Assembly (NCBI RefSeq): GCF_000949135.2
Contig: NZ_JTAN02000001.1
Coordinates: forward strand, 434,001-498,000
Source: Burkholderia sp. USMB20
Lineage (GTDB): Bacteria > Pseudomonadota > Gammaproteobacteria > Burkholderiales > Burkholderiaceae
Direction of reading: 5' to 3'
DNA: 64,000 nt
Shown here: positions 27,557 through 36,035 of the stretch, one piece after another
Layout: every line of letters starts with the position of its first letter
Numbering within the stretch: position 1 is the stretch's first letter
Notes under the pieces: model-generated
What the model was told of the DNA's origin: nothing
Database searches by the model: none
What the model saw: only the letters and a program-made list of their open reading frames with translations
Translations under genes and position numbers: made by a program

Positions 27557-29026
27557 ATGCGCGCCATACCTCCTGTTTCCGCCTCCTATATACCGTCAGC
27601 GTTCGACGCGTGGCGCTGGCTCGCAATCTATGTCGTCGTGTCGGGTGCGCTGTACTTCTGGGTCACACACGCGCCAATGGCACCCGTGGCGCTGTTGCGT
27701 CCGGGGCCGTACGATGCGGTCATTCCGCGCGTGTCCGCCAGCGTGCCGCTTTATTTGAGTTACGCGCTCGTGATGCCGTCGATCGTCTGGTTCGGCCGTT
27801 GCCGAAATTGGCTGCTGCCCGCGTTTTTCGCAGGTGCGCTTGCCGCAGGCCTGTGCATCGTCAGTCATCTGCTATGGCCGACTGCCGTGAGCCGGTCGCC
27901 GGCTGCGACAGGATGGATCGCGTGGCTGTATCGGATCGACACGCCACTCGCCGCGAATCCATGCGGGCATGTTGCGCTGCCTGTGGCTGTAACCGTGGTA
28001 TTGGCTGCGCTACGTGTCCGTGCAGCGCGCTATTACGCTGCGTGGAGCGCAATGCTGGCGCTCACGGTTTTGACGACCGGGCAGCATCTGATCGCGGACA
28101 TGCTCGCGGGACTCGCACTCGGTATTGGCGTTGGCGGTGCGACGACCGTGCTCATTCGTCTCGACGTTGACCTGCGTACGGCCGCCGCATTGTTGCTTGA
28201 ATGGCTATGTATCGTAGTTACGCTGCGAGTTGCGTTATCGGTGGGGCATTGGGGAGGCTACCTCGTCGCTGCCGTTGTTGTCGCGACCCGGCAACACGCG
28301 TTATTCATTCTGTATCACGACGCGACACACTATCATTTGACCCGCCGCCGTTTCGCGAACGACTTTCTGATCAACTTGGCAATCGGCGTACCGGGACTCG
28401 TGCCCATCGAGTTTTATCGCCCGCTGCATCTCGCACACCATCGTCACGTCGGGACTTCGGAAGATCCAGAGCGGAATTATCTGTACCACGCGCAGCCATG
28501 GAAATTCGAGCCACTCGACACACTCCCGCTCGTCCGGCAACTGCTCGGTGATTTGTTCCTGGTCAACATGGTGAAAAACATGCGCGCATACCGGCGTGCG
28601 AACGGGCGTGGTGCGTCCATGTCACTGCCGCTGCTTACGGCGATAGCGACTTGGGGCATCCTGCTCGTGCCGCTCCTGCATGTATGCACAGTACGCGAAC
28701 TGTTGACGCTTGCGGCGCTTTGGTTCGTTCCTCTTGTGACAATTGGGGCGCTGGTGCAGAAGATCCGTAGTATTGCAGAGCACAGCGGCGGGCCGGGTGT
28801 CACGGCTGGCTGGAATGACTGGACTTATTCGTGGCGCGTCGGGTTACTGGGCCGCTTCTTTATCTGGCCGTACAACATCAACTATCACCAACAGCATCAT
28901 CGCGAACCCGGCGTGGCGTGGCATCGCTTGCCCGGATTGCGTGCGTCTGACGAGCCGGTTCTGCCTTCGCGGCAATTGCTTGCATTGCTCTGGTCGGGTG
29001 CTTCGCGCCGTGGTAGTCAAAGATAG
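27557..29026 (+). CDS. PAP2-like phosphatase fused to membrane fatty acid desaturase
   Basis: A 489-residue membrane protein with two parts. Residues about 20-205 look like a PAP2/lipid phosphatase-transferase domain: NPCGHVALPV (135-138 PCGH in place of PSGH) and TTGQHLIADMLAG (His177, Asp181; the HxxxD part of the third motif); the KxxxxxxRP motif is not clear. Residues about 215-489 are a desaturase with HDATHYH (254-260), HLAHHRH (291-297) and YHQQHH near 450. The ATG at 27557 is chosen; ATG 27503 in the same frame would overlap the divergent start. PAP2 domains move or remove phospho-headgroups, so one protein may act on both ends of a lipid. The fusion is unusual to me. Confidence 0.75.
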   Translation: MRAIPPVSASYIPSAFDAWRWLAIYVVVSGALYFWVTHAPMAPVALLRPGPYDAVIPRVSASVPLYLSYALVMPSIVWFGRCRNWLLPAFFAGALAAGLCIVSHLLWPTAVSRSPAATGWIAWLYRIDTPLAANPCGHVALPVAVTVVLAALRVRAARYYAAWSAMLALTVLTTGQHLIADMLAGLALGIGVGGATTVLIRLDVDLRTAAALLLEWLCIVVTLRVALSVGHWGGYLVAAVVVATRQHALFILYHDATHYHLTRRRFANDFLINLAIGVPGLVPIEFYRPLHLAHHRHVGTSEDPERNYLYHAQPWKFEPLDTLPLVRQLLGDLFLVNMVKNMRAYRRANGRGASMSLPLLTAIATWGILLVPLLHVCTVRELLTLAALWFVPLVTIGALVQKIRSIAEHSGGPGVTAGWNDWTYSWRVGLLGRFFIWPYNINYHQQHHREPGVAWHRLPGLRASDEPVLPSRQLLALLWSGASRRGSQR

Positions 29027-29203
29027 AAAAAATCCCTTCCACGACGCGATGAAGTTTCCTATCGGTCCTGGAGCGAAAGAACGGCTCGACCCGTCGCGAT
29101 CCGTCTGACGCGTGCCGCGCAACCATTGCACACGGATTGCGTCATGAGGTCCCACCGCTGCCCGGCAGATAGTCGAAAGTGATCGACGTGTTGCACACAT
29201 TCA

Positions 29204-29779
29204 ATGCGGCGATCCGAGCGTCGTCAGCGACGCGCTGAAGCGCATTCCGAACCCGCCCGTACACGCGGCCGTGTCGGTCAGCTCGCTCGCCGGCATCACC
29301 GGTTCGGCGTCGACCGCCTGGCAAAACGCGCGGGACGCAGGCCGCGCATCGCGATCGCCAAGCTCGGCCAGGACGGACACGACCGCGGTGCGGCCGTCGT
29401 CGCAGCCGCGCTCGAGGACGCCGGATTCGACGTCCTGCGCCTGCCGCTGTTTCAGCAACCGGCGTCCGTGGCGGCAGTCGCGCAGGCGCATGGCGCCGAT
29501 ATCGTGGGCATTTCGTCGTTGTCCGGCGCCCACCTCGAGCTCGTCGAAGGGCTGCTCGACGAACTGGCATTGCATCGCGCCCGGATTCCGGTGGTGTTGG
29601 GTGGCATCTTTCCGGCCGCGGATATTCGCCATCTGAAGGCGAAGGGCGTCGCGGCGACGTTCGGGCCCGGCACACCGCTCGATGCGATCGCCCTAAGCGC
29701 TGTGCGCATGTATCGACGCATGAGTCGTTCCTCGAGAAGTTCAGGGTGCGGTCGAAACGAGGTCGAGAGGAACGGGTGA
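29204..29779 (+). pseudogene. Isolated B12-binding domain, probably a mutase remnant
   Basis: The frame carries a complete cobalamin-binding domain like the C-terminus of acyl-CoA mutases: RIAIAKLGQDGHDRG with the base-off His in DxHxxG, DIVGISSLSGAH, IPVVLGGIFP and FGPGT. The first 45 or so residues are arginine-rich and not domain-like, and no mutase catalytic barrel is present before it. I read it as the surviving 3' end of a methylmalonyl- or isobutyryl-CoA mutase gene. A working stand-alone small subunit is possible, but no partner gene is in the window. Confidence 0.6.
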
Positions 29780-29884
29780 TGGCCGCCGATGCGCCGATTT
29801 GCGTGACGCTCCACACCGCGGCCAGCTGCGTGGATGTGTTGACGGACGCTTCGACGAAGCGCCCGGCGGCAACCGCCACGCGCT

Positions 29885-30832
29885 TCAGTGTCGAGCCGTC
29901 GCGCCGCCCGACTGACGTGTACGCGCGTCGACGAGCCTGACGAGGCAGGCCAGGCTGTTCGTATATGGCACCTCCACCCCGGCCTTGCGAGCGGCCTCGA
30001 CCACCGCGCCATTGATCGCTTCGATCTCGGTGCGCCGGCCGGCCAGCACGTCCTGCAGCATCGATGGCCGATGCGTACGATGATGGGCGAGCGCATCGCG
30101 CACATTCGACGCCACGTGCGCTTCACTTGCCGAAATGCCGAGCGCACGCGCGACGGCCATCACCTCTGAAACGATCTTCAGCGCCAGCTCTTCTCCGTCT
30201 GGAGTATTCGTCAATTCGCCGACCGTGCATTGCGTCACGGCACACAGACTGTTGAGGGCGGCGTTGAATGCAACCTTCTCCCAAATCGCGGCCCAGACGT
30301 CGGGATCGACATGGCACGAGAGGCCGGCGTCATTCAACGCATGCACGGTCTGTTCGAGCGCGCTCGTATGCGTGCCGTTCGCGTTCATCAGCCGGATCGT
30401 GCCCTGGCCATGCGAGCTGACGGCGCCAGGCTCCGACTTGTCGGCGGGCCACGTGGTCACGCCGACCATGACCCGGTCGGGCGAGACGGACCGGGCGAGC
30501 CGTTCTGCGTTCCCCAGGCCGTTCTGCAACGACAGGATGACGGTGTCGGGGCCGAGTACGGCGCTTGCAGCAGCGAGTGCGGCGGTCGTATGCATCGTCT
30601 TCGTGAAGACGATGACGAGGTCGACGGGCTTGCCGGCCTCCTCCGGCCTCAGTGCGACGAGATCGCGCACGATTTGCTCGCCGGAATCGGTCGAAAGCCG
30701 CAGGCCGTGGCTGCGAATCGATGCGAGATGAGCGTCGTCGATATCGAGCAGGCTGACCGAATGCCCCGCAAGCGCGAGGCGGCCGCCAAAGAACGAACCC
30801 ATCGCACCGGCACCCAGAATGGCGATCTGCAT
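29885..30832 (-). CDS. 2-dehydropantoate 2-reductase family protein
   Basis: A 315-residue NADP-dependent reductase of the PanE/ApbA family. It shows the dinucleotide motif MQIAILGAGAMGSFFGGRLA at the N-terminus, LSLQNGLGNAE near residue 100, and the catalytic-domain block WEKVAFNAALNSLCAVTQC. The start at 30832 has a GAGGAG site. PanE reduces ketopantoate for pantothenate and CoA synthesis, but paralogues next to catabolic genes often reduce other 2-oxoacids. Its upstream neighbour on the same strand is a collapsed aldehyde dehydrogenase, so it was probably once part of a catabolic operon. Confidence 0.85.
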   Translation of the reverse strand: MQIAILGAGAMGSFFGGRLALAGHSVSLLDIDDAHLASIRSHGLRLSTDSGEQIVRDLVALRPEEAGKPVDLVIVFTKTMHTTAALAAASAVLGPDTVILSLQNGLGNAERLARSVSPDRVMVGVTTWPADKSEPGAVSSHGQGTIRLMNANGTHTSALEQTVHALNDAGLSCHVDPDVWAAIWEKVAFNAALNSLCAVTQCTVGELTNTPDGEELALKIVSEVMAVARALGISASEAHVASNVRDALAHHRTHRPSMLQDVLAGRRTEIEAINGAVVEAARKAGVEVPYTNSLACLVRLVDARTRQSGGATARH

Positions 30833-30842
30833 GGCGTGCTCC

Positions 30843-31085
30843 TCAGAACGGATCGTGGTGGAGAGTGCTCTGCAGGGCAATCCCCCGCAAGTCGGTGAAT
30901 TCCGCGACACCCGCGCGGCCGCCGAAGCACCGGAAGCCGCTGCCCCGCTTGAGCGGGCCGAATCCCGACCAGATCGGGAATGCGCGGGCCGTGGCATCCA
31001 CCGCTGCCTCGGCATCCTCGACGCCGTCGTCGGCGGGCGCGCGTGACGCTACCTCACCGTCGATGAGCATCGACACTGTCTTCAT
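30843..31085 (-). pseudogene. Aldehyde dehydrogenase reduced to its N- and C-terminal ends
   Basis: An intact 80-codon frame with a good AGGAG site. Residues 1-40 (MKTVSMLIDGEVASRAPA, then EDAEAAVDATARAFPIWS) match the start of salicylaldehyde/vanillin-type aldehyde dehydrogenases, and residues 44-80 (FRCFGGRAGVAEFTDLRGI onward) match their last 35 residues. The roughly 400 residues between, including the NAD site and catalytic Cys, are gone, and a smaller deletion seems to follow MLI. The frame survived, so a short non-functional peptide could still be made. It lies 10 bp upstream of the ketopantoate-reductase-like gene. Confidence 0.75.
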
Positions 31086-31349
31086 CGTTTGTCTCCTGGA
31101 TTTTTTCGACGCCGATGTCCTCGGCGAGACGGGCTTCACTCAGCGCGTGCAGCGCGAAGGCGACCGACATGCGCTCTCACCCGGACCGGGCGCAAGCGCG
31201 CGCGGCGGAAACTGCCGGGGCGCATAGCGGCGGGAGGCTGAGCTCCATTGAAGTCTCCTGTCGTTCAGTACGGTTCTGGTGAACGCATTATCGAAACATC
31301 AGGAAGAATCCGAAATTGCCGATTTCACAAAAAGGCATTACCTTCAGGC

Positions 31350-32261
31350 ATGACTTTCAATCTCCAGCAGCTTCACGCATTCGTCACGATCGCTTCGGCC
31401 GGTAGTCTCGGGCGCGCGGCCGAGACCTTGCACGTCACCCAACCGGCCTTGAGCCGCGCGATCCGCCGGCTCGAAGACGAGGTTGGCGCCCCTTTATTCG
31501 AGCGTCATACGCGCGGCATGCACCTGACGGCGGTGGGGGAGGCGCTGCTGCCGCACGCGATTCTGTTGCAGCGCGAGGCGGAGCAGGCGCGTGAAGAGAT
31601 CGACGCGATGCGCGGGCTCGCACGCGGGACGATTCGCTGCGGTGCGGTGGGCAGCATCGCGAGCCTCGTGCTGCCGCTCGCCGTGAGCGGCGTGTTGCAG
31701 AAGTGGCCCAATTTGCGCGTTCACGTCATCGAAGGCGTCTGGGATCGTCTTGCCGAGGCGCTGGTGCAGCGCGAAATCGATCTCGCACTCAGCATGGTGA
31801 TGCCCGACACCGAGGAGATCGTCGCGATCGACGACTGTCGCTGGGAGGACAACAGCTACGTGGTGGCGGCGCTCGATCACCCGCTGCGGGCAAAGCCCGG
31901 GATCACGCTGGCCGATACGCTGGATCAGCAGTGGGCGATCCCGCCGCGCGGCACCGCGCCGTTCGAGCACATGCAGCAGGTGTTCGTCGCAAACGGGCTC
32001 GGCTTGCCGAACGTCGTGGTCGAAACCCGATCGATCACCGTGCTGAAGAGTCTCGTCGCCCGATCCGGTTTTCTGAGCTGGATGGCCGAACCGATGTACG
32101 TGACGGAGAGCAAGGCGGGGGTGTTCGATACGCTCGAATTGCCGGGGGTGGTCGGGCGGCGCACGTTGACCGCATTTCGGCGTCGGCACGGTTTGTTGCC
32201 GAGTCCTGCGGTCAAGCTGCTCGAACAGTTGCGGCAGTTGACGGCTGAACCGGGCGAGTGA
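31350..32261 (+). CDS. LysR-family transcriptional regulator
   Basis: A 303-residue LysR regulator. The N-terminal helix-turn-helix is LQQLHAFVTIASAGSLGRAA followed by LHVTQPALSRAIRRLEDEVG; the rest is the usual two-lobe effector-binding domain (from about residue 90). The ATG at 31350 gives the standard LysR start (MTFNLQQLHAF); the extra 34 codons upstream are unlike the family. It is divergent from the collapsed aldehyde dehydrogenase and ketopantoate-reductase-like genes across 264 bp, so it probably controlled that operon. Confidence 0.9.
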   Translation: MTFNLQQLHAFVTIASAGSLGRAAETLHVTQPALSRAIRRLEDEVGAPLFERHTRGMHLTAVGEALLPHAILLQREAEQAREEIDAMRGLARGTIRCGAVGSIASLVLPLAVSGVLQKWPNLRVHVIEGVWDRLAEALVQREIDLALSMVMPDTEEIVAIDDCRWEDNSYVVAALDHPLRAKPGITLADTLDQQWAIPPRGTAPFEHMQQVFVANGLGLPNVVVETRSITVLKSLVARSGFLSWMAEPMYVTESKAGVFDTLELPGVVGRRTLTAFRRRHGLLPSPAVKLLEQLRQLTAEPGE

Positions 32262-32387
32262 ATGCGGCGCTTCTTCGATGCGCTTCGAGAGAAAACGTTC
32301 GGCGCCGACCGTGAACTGATCATTTAGCAAACCTGATTTTCCATCTGCTCCGCTTCTCGCGAGGCAAGGTTTCGTGGTGGCCGGGCA

Positions 32388-34319
32388 TCAGGTGGCAACA
32401 TTTGTCGACGAGACACCCGGCAACGTCAGGATGAACGTGCAGCCTTCGCCCGGGCGGGTATGCAAATCGATGTTGCCGCCGTAGCGCTTGGCGATCGTCT
32501 TCACGAAAGCCAGCCCGAGACCGGCGCCCGAGGGGTAACGAGGCGGTTCGACTTGCAGGCGTTGAAATGGCTCGAACAGACGTTGTTGGGCTTCGGCCGA
32601 TATGCCGGGCCCGTGGTCTGCAACGGAAATGGCGTAGCCATGTTCGACGCCGGTCAGGCGCACGGTTACCGTCGCATTGCCAGGACTGAACTTGATGGCA
32701 TTGCTCACGAGATTGACGACCGCGCGCATCAGCAGGAAGGGTTCCACGCGTGCGATGCAGATCTCGTCCCCGACGTTCACGTCGAGCCGGATGCCGCGCG
32801 CTTGAGCGAGTGCCCACAGTTCGTCGATCGCATCGAGTACCACGCTGCCGATATCCGTTTCCACCAGTGACCAGGTCGGTGCTTCGGCGCGCGCCAGCAG
32901 AACGAAGTCGTCGGCCAGTGCCAGCGTACGGCGCGCGTACGCGGCAATTCGATCGAGCAGGTCCTTGGCGGGCGGGGCCGGTTCAGCGGCTCGCTGAAGA
33001 TCGATCAACGCGAGAATCGATGCCTGAGGCGAGCGCATGTCGTGGGAAATGAAGTGCAGCCATGCCTCCCGGCGCCGCTCTGCCAGGCGCATCTTCGTCA
33101 CGTCGAGCACGAACCCGATCGTTCGCTGGGTCACGCCGTCTTCATGCTGCGGATAGGCGGTGGACTGAACCCATCGAATCTCGCCGTTGGGCTGAATGAC
33201 GCGATACTCGACGCGATAATCCCTGCCGAACGAATTGAATTCCTCCGCGGTCCGAGTGACCTTCATCGCCTTGTCGACGTCGTCCGGATGAATCAACGCG
33301 CGAAACTGGTCGATCGAGGTAATCGCCCTCCCGGGAGCGTGGCCCATGATTCGATGCCAGTTCTCGTCGCAGTGCAGTGTGTCCGATGCGATGTCGTAGT
33401 CCCAGATTCCCAGTCCGCCGACGCGGGCCGCGATGGCCAGCCTTTCTTCGCTGCGCCGAAGCAGATCGAGCGCCACGCGCTCGCGCGTCACGTCTCTCGA
33501 AACACACAGAATGGCGGTCGTTTTTCCATCGGCGTCCAAGATCGGCGTCAGCATGTTGTCCCAGTATTGAACGTCGCGCCCCGGACGCTCGCTGCGCCCG
33601 GGAAACCTGCCGAACACACCGTTCCTGGCGGATTCGAGCGCGACATTTCCGTCGGGCCACACGTCTTCGGGCAGGAGCGGCAGCCACGGCATCCCGAATC
33701 CCGAGTCTTCGTCGACGCCCAGCGCCTGGCATCCGGCGCGGTTCATGTGCAGCACGTTGCCTGTCGGCGAAATCAGTTTGATGCAGTCGATGCTGATATT
33801 CAGCATGTCTGTCTGTATCGACGTGTGACTCTTCAGTTCGATTTCCTTGGCCTTCAGGTCATGGATATTCGTGCAGGTGCAGAGCCATCCGTCGTCGACA
33901 CGGTGAAGGTTGACGGTGAACCACTGGTCGATGCCGTGGGAACCCGCCAGCCGGCACTCCAGCGTTTCGTGTACCGAGCCGGGTTGCGCCGCGTGAAGTG
34001 TCGACTCGGCGGTGCATCGGTGCTCCGGATGGATCAACTCCGTCCATTGGAGTCGATACGTGGCCTCGGCGGAGCGATCCGCGTAGGCAAGCCATGCATC
34101 GTTGATGCTCACGACCCGCCCGTTCTCGTCGAAATGGCATGCCGGTGTCCGAAGGACATCGATCAGGCGGGCAATCCTGAGACAGTCGGGGCGTGCGGGG
34201 GCTGTTTCGTCGGGCGAAACAACAGGAGATTCCGTCTTCGAACGTGTGGGGGGCGCAAGGTCCGGGCCGTCTACGTTGCATGCGCAAGAAATTTCATTTT
34301 CAAGACGAAATCCATTCAT
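32388..34319 (-). CDS. Orphan PAS-domain sensor histidine kinase
   Basis: A 643-residue kinase with three PAS-like regions (about 50-150, 168-280 and 285-410, the last ending VLDVTKMRLAERR), a HisKA domain with the phospho-acceptor His426 in FISHDMRSPQAS, and an HATPase domain with N box NLVSNAIKF, G1 ADHGPGI and G2 GAGLGLAFVK. There is no signal peptide, membrane helix or receiver domain, so it is probably cytoplasmic and senses through PAS pockets. No response regulator lies nearby; the partner must be elsewhere. The start MNGFRLENEIS at 34319 is the first ATG of the frame. Confidence 0.88.
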   Translation of the reverse strand: MNGFRLENEISCACNVDGPDLAPPTRSKTESPVVSPDETAPARPDCLRIARLIDVLRTPACHFDENGRVVSINDAWLAYADRSAEATYRLQWTELIHPEHRCTAESTLHAAQPGSVHETLECRLAGSHGIDQWFTVNLHRVDDGWLCTCTNIHDLKAKEIELKSHTSIQTDMLNISIDCIKLISPTGNVLHMNRAGCQALGVDEDSGFGMPWLPLLPEDVWPDGNVALESARNGVFGRFPGRSERPGRDVQYWDNMLTPILDADGKTTAILCVSRDVTRERVALDLLRRSEERLAIAARVGGLGIWDYDIASDTLHCDENWHRIMGHAPGRAITSIDQFRALIHPDDVDKAMKVTRTAEEFNSFGRDYRVEYRVIQPNGEIRWVQSTAYPQHEDGVTQRTIGFVLDVTKMRLAERRREAWLHFISHDMRSPQASILALIDLQRAAEPAPPAKDLLDRIAAYARRTLALADDFVLLARAEAPTWSLVETDIGSVVLDAIDELWALAQARGIRLDVNVGDEICIARVEPFLLMRAVVNLVSNAIKFSPGNATVTVRLTGVEHGYAISVADHGPGISAEAQQRLFEPFQRLQVEPPRYPSGAGLGLAFVKTIAKRYGGNIDLHTRPGEGCTFILTLPGVSSTNVAT

Positions 34320-34819
34320 GTTTGTTACATTCCATGCATCGCTGACACGCTTCCAGAATGTCAGACATCAAATGATGCATCAATGGGTAGTCAGCACTAT
34401 GGATTGGCACCGTAGTAGTGCATATTATTTTCGAGTGATGGAATCAGGTGAAGATGCGGAGCTCGTCGGGTGGAAGTTGGGCCTGATTGTGGCGCGTGTT
34501 GCACATAGTGCCGGCTTCAAGCGTCGCATTGAATGCTGATCATGTTGAATGACTTGTGCGGAGGCCGGACGGGGCGATACGCGTGGTATCGCCGATTTTT
34601 TGCAGTAACGGACCGTCGAGCCGACACGCCGGAATCGCAAGTGGACGATCGCATGTGCGTTGGCCGACGTCGTCGAACGGTGCCGGGACGATACGAATGC
34701 ACGTGTGGTCGACACCGGGCGGCGATGCCAGGCTGCTGATGATGCATATTCCCCGGAGCACGCGCGCGTCGACCCCGGGATCGTTCATCGAAATCGCTGC
34801 AGTTCGCGGTGATCCCGCT
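34320..34819. other. Intergenic region with possible small transcript
   Basis: This 500-bp gap between two minus-strand genes is lower in GC than its surroundings. It holds a perfect 10-bp palindrome TGATGCATCA (34373-34382) close to the kinase start, a possible regulator site, and a strong plus-strand terminator near 34573. No protein-coding gene is supported. Confidence 0.5.
34573..34601 (+). terminator. Strong intrinsic terminator with no gene before it
   Basis: GGCGATAC (34573-34580), loop GCGTG, GTATCGCC (34586-34593), then GATTTTTT. The 8-bp perfect stem and six T's make a textbook plus-strand Rho-independent terminator, yet both flanking genes are on the minus strand. It may end a small RNA transcribed from the 34.3-34.5 kb region. 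Confidence 0.75.
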
Positions 34820-35770
34820 TCACGCCTCCGAAATACCGCGACACGCGACGCGATACGCGCCCGGGCTGCATCCGAACCGTGCCTTGAACGCGCGCCCGAA
34901 ATGCGTGATGTCCGAGAAGCCGCACGCGATCGCCAGCTCTTGCAGGTTGCGGTTGGGATCCGCCGGATCCTCCAGCGCGCGCTTGCTCGCCTGCAGCCGG
35001 TATTCCTGGATCAGGCTCTGCGGCGTGCGCCCGGTCGCGGCCAGCGCGCTGTACAACGTGCGCCGCGACACGTTCAGCGCACTCGCGAGCTTGTCCGGCG
35101 ACAGGTCGGGATCGCTGTAGTGGTGCGACAGATGGATTTCCGCATTCATCCGCAGCGTCGCGCTGCGCGCATCGGCGCCGCTCAGCGAATCGCTCGCCTC
35201 GCGGCGGATCACCGAATCGAGCAGCATCAGCGTCGACTGCTCGAAGCCGAACAGGCTTTCCGGATCGTTCGGCACCTGCCCGTCCATCAGGTAATGGATC
35301 GATTGAAGCGCCAATTGCGCATTGCCGACGGTTCGACGGACCTGCACGCCCGCGCGCTCCACGAACCAGCGCCACATCGTGCCGCTTCTCGGCGGCGTCA
35401 ACGCCGCGACGAAGCGCGACGCATTCGCCGATTCGATCATGTACGGCTGCGTCGCATCGTAGATCACCCACTCGCCGGGATTGACCGTCGACGCCGCGTT
35501 GCGCTGCGTGACGCGGCTTTGTCCGGCGATCTGGAACAGGATCTTGTAGCAGTCGCTGTCGGCGCGCGACGCGAGCGAGCGGTCGCGATCGACGCGGATC
35601 GCGGTGGTGTCGACCTCCGCCATCCGCAGGCCGCCGACCGTGGCAACCCGCACCGACATCCGGAACTGCGGGCCGGTGTCGTGAAAGACCAGCGGCAGGA
35701 AGCTGTCCGCGATCAGGTCGCGCAGATTCGCGTTGCTGTTGCTGGCGTCGACGACGAGTTCGTGTGCCAT
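34820..35770 (-). CDS. AraC-family regulator, FeaR-like
   Basis: A 316-residue regulator with an AraC-binding-like sensory domain (about 1-200; FRMSVRVATVGGLRMAEVDT) and a C-terminal AraC domain (about 205-310) with LSPDKLASALNVSRRTLYSA and LQELAIACGFSDITHFGRAF. The start at 35770 (MAHELVVDAS) was preferred to one 26 codons upstream. This sensory domain is the type in FeaR, which controls the phenylacetaldehyde dehydrogenase gene feaB. It is divergent from an aldehyde dehydrogenase, with a 21-bp-spaced direct repeat in the shared promoter region. Confidence 0.85.
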   Translation of the reverse strand: MAHELVVDASNSNANLRDLIADSFLPLVFHDTGPQFRMSVRVATVGGLRMAEVDTTAIRVDRDRSLASRADSDCYKILFQIAGQSRVTQRNAASTVNPGEWVIYDATQPYMIESANASRFVAALTPPRSGTMWRWFVERAGVQVRRTVGNAQLALQSIHYLMDGQVPNDPESLFGFEQSTLMLLDSVIRREASDSLSGADARSATLRMNAEIHLSHHYSDPDLSPDKLASALNVSRRTLYSALAATGRTPQSLIQEYRLQASKRALEDPADPNRNLQELAIACGFSDITHFGRAFKARFGCSPGAYRVACRGISEA

Positions 35771-35915
35771 TGCCGGAAGAGGGAGAGGGCCGGGGAATGC
35801 GTCGAGCTTAATGCATTCGGCGCGGACGCGGGGGCGAAACGCAATCATCGTCGGCAGCGGCGACTTTCAGCGTCAATGGTGGTTTCCACAGGGAAACCGC
35901 TGCGTCGCACCAGTC

Positions 35916-35943
35916 TGCACGCTGAGGCCAAAAGTGTGCACGC
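35916..35943 (+). promoter_or_regulatory. Direct repeat, probable AraC-family operator
   Basis: TGCACGC occurs at 35916-35922 and 35937-35943, start to start exactly 21 bp (two helix turns), with a GGCCAAAAGTG spacer core. Two same-face direct repeats are how AraC-type dimers usually bind. It lies 93 bp before the aldehyde dehydrogenase start and 146 bp before the regulator start. Confidence 0.5.
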
Positions 35944-36035
35944 AACGCCGATCCGCGTGCGCGACGCGTCCCTAGAATCGAAGAGCGGCCGGCAAGTCGG
36001 GCCTTTCACTCAATTCGAATTCCGGAGGGATACAG

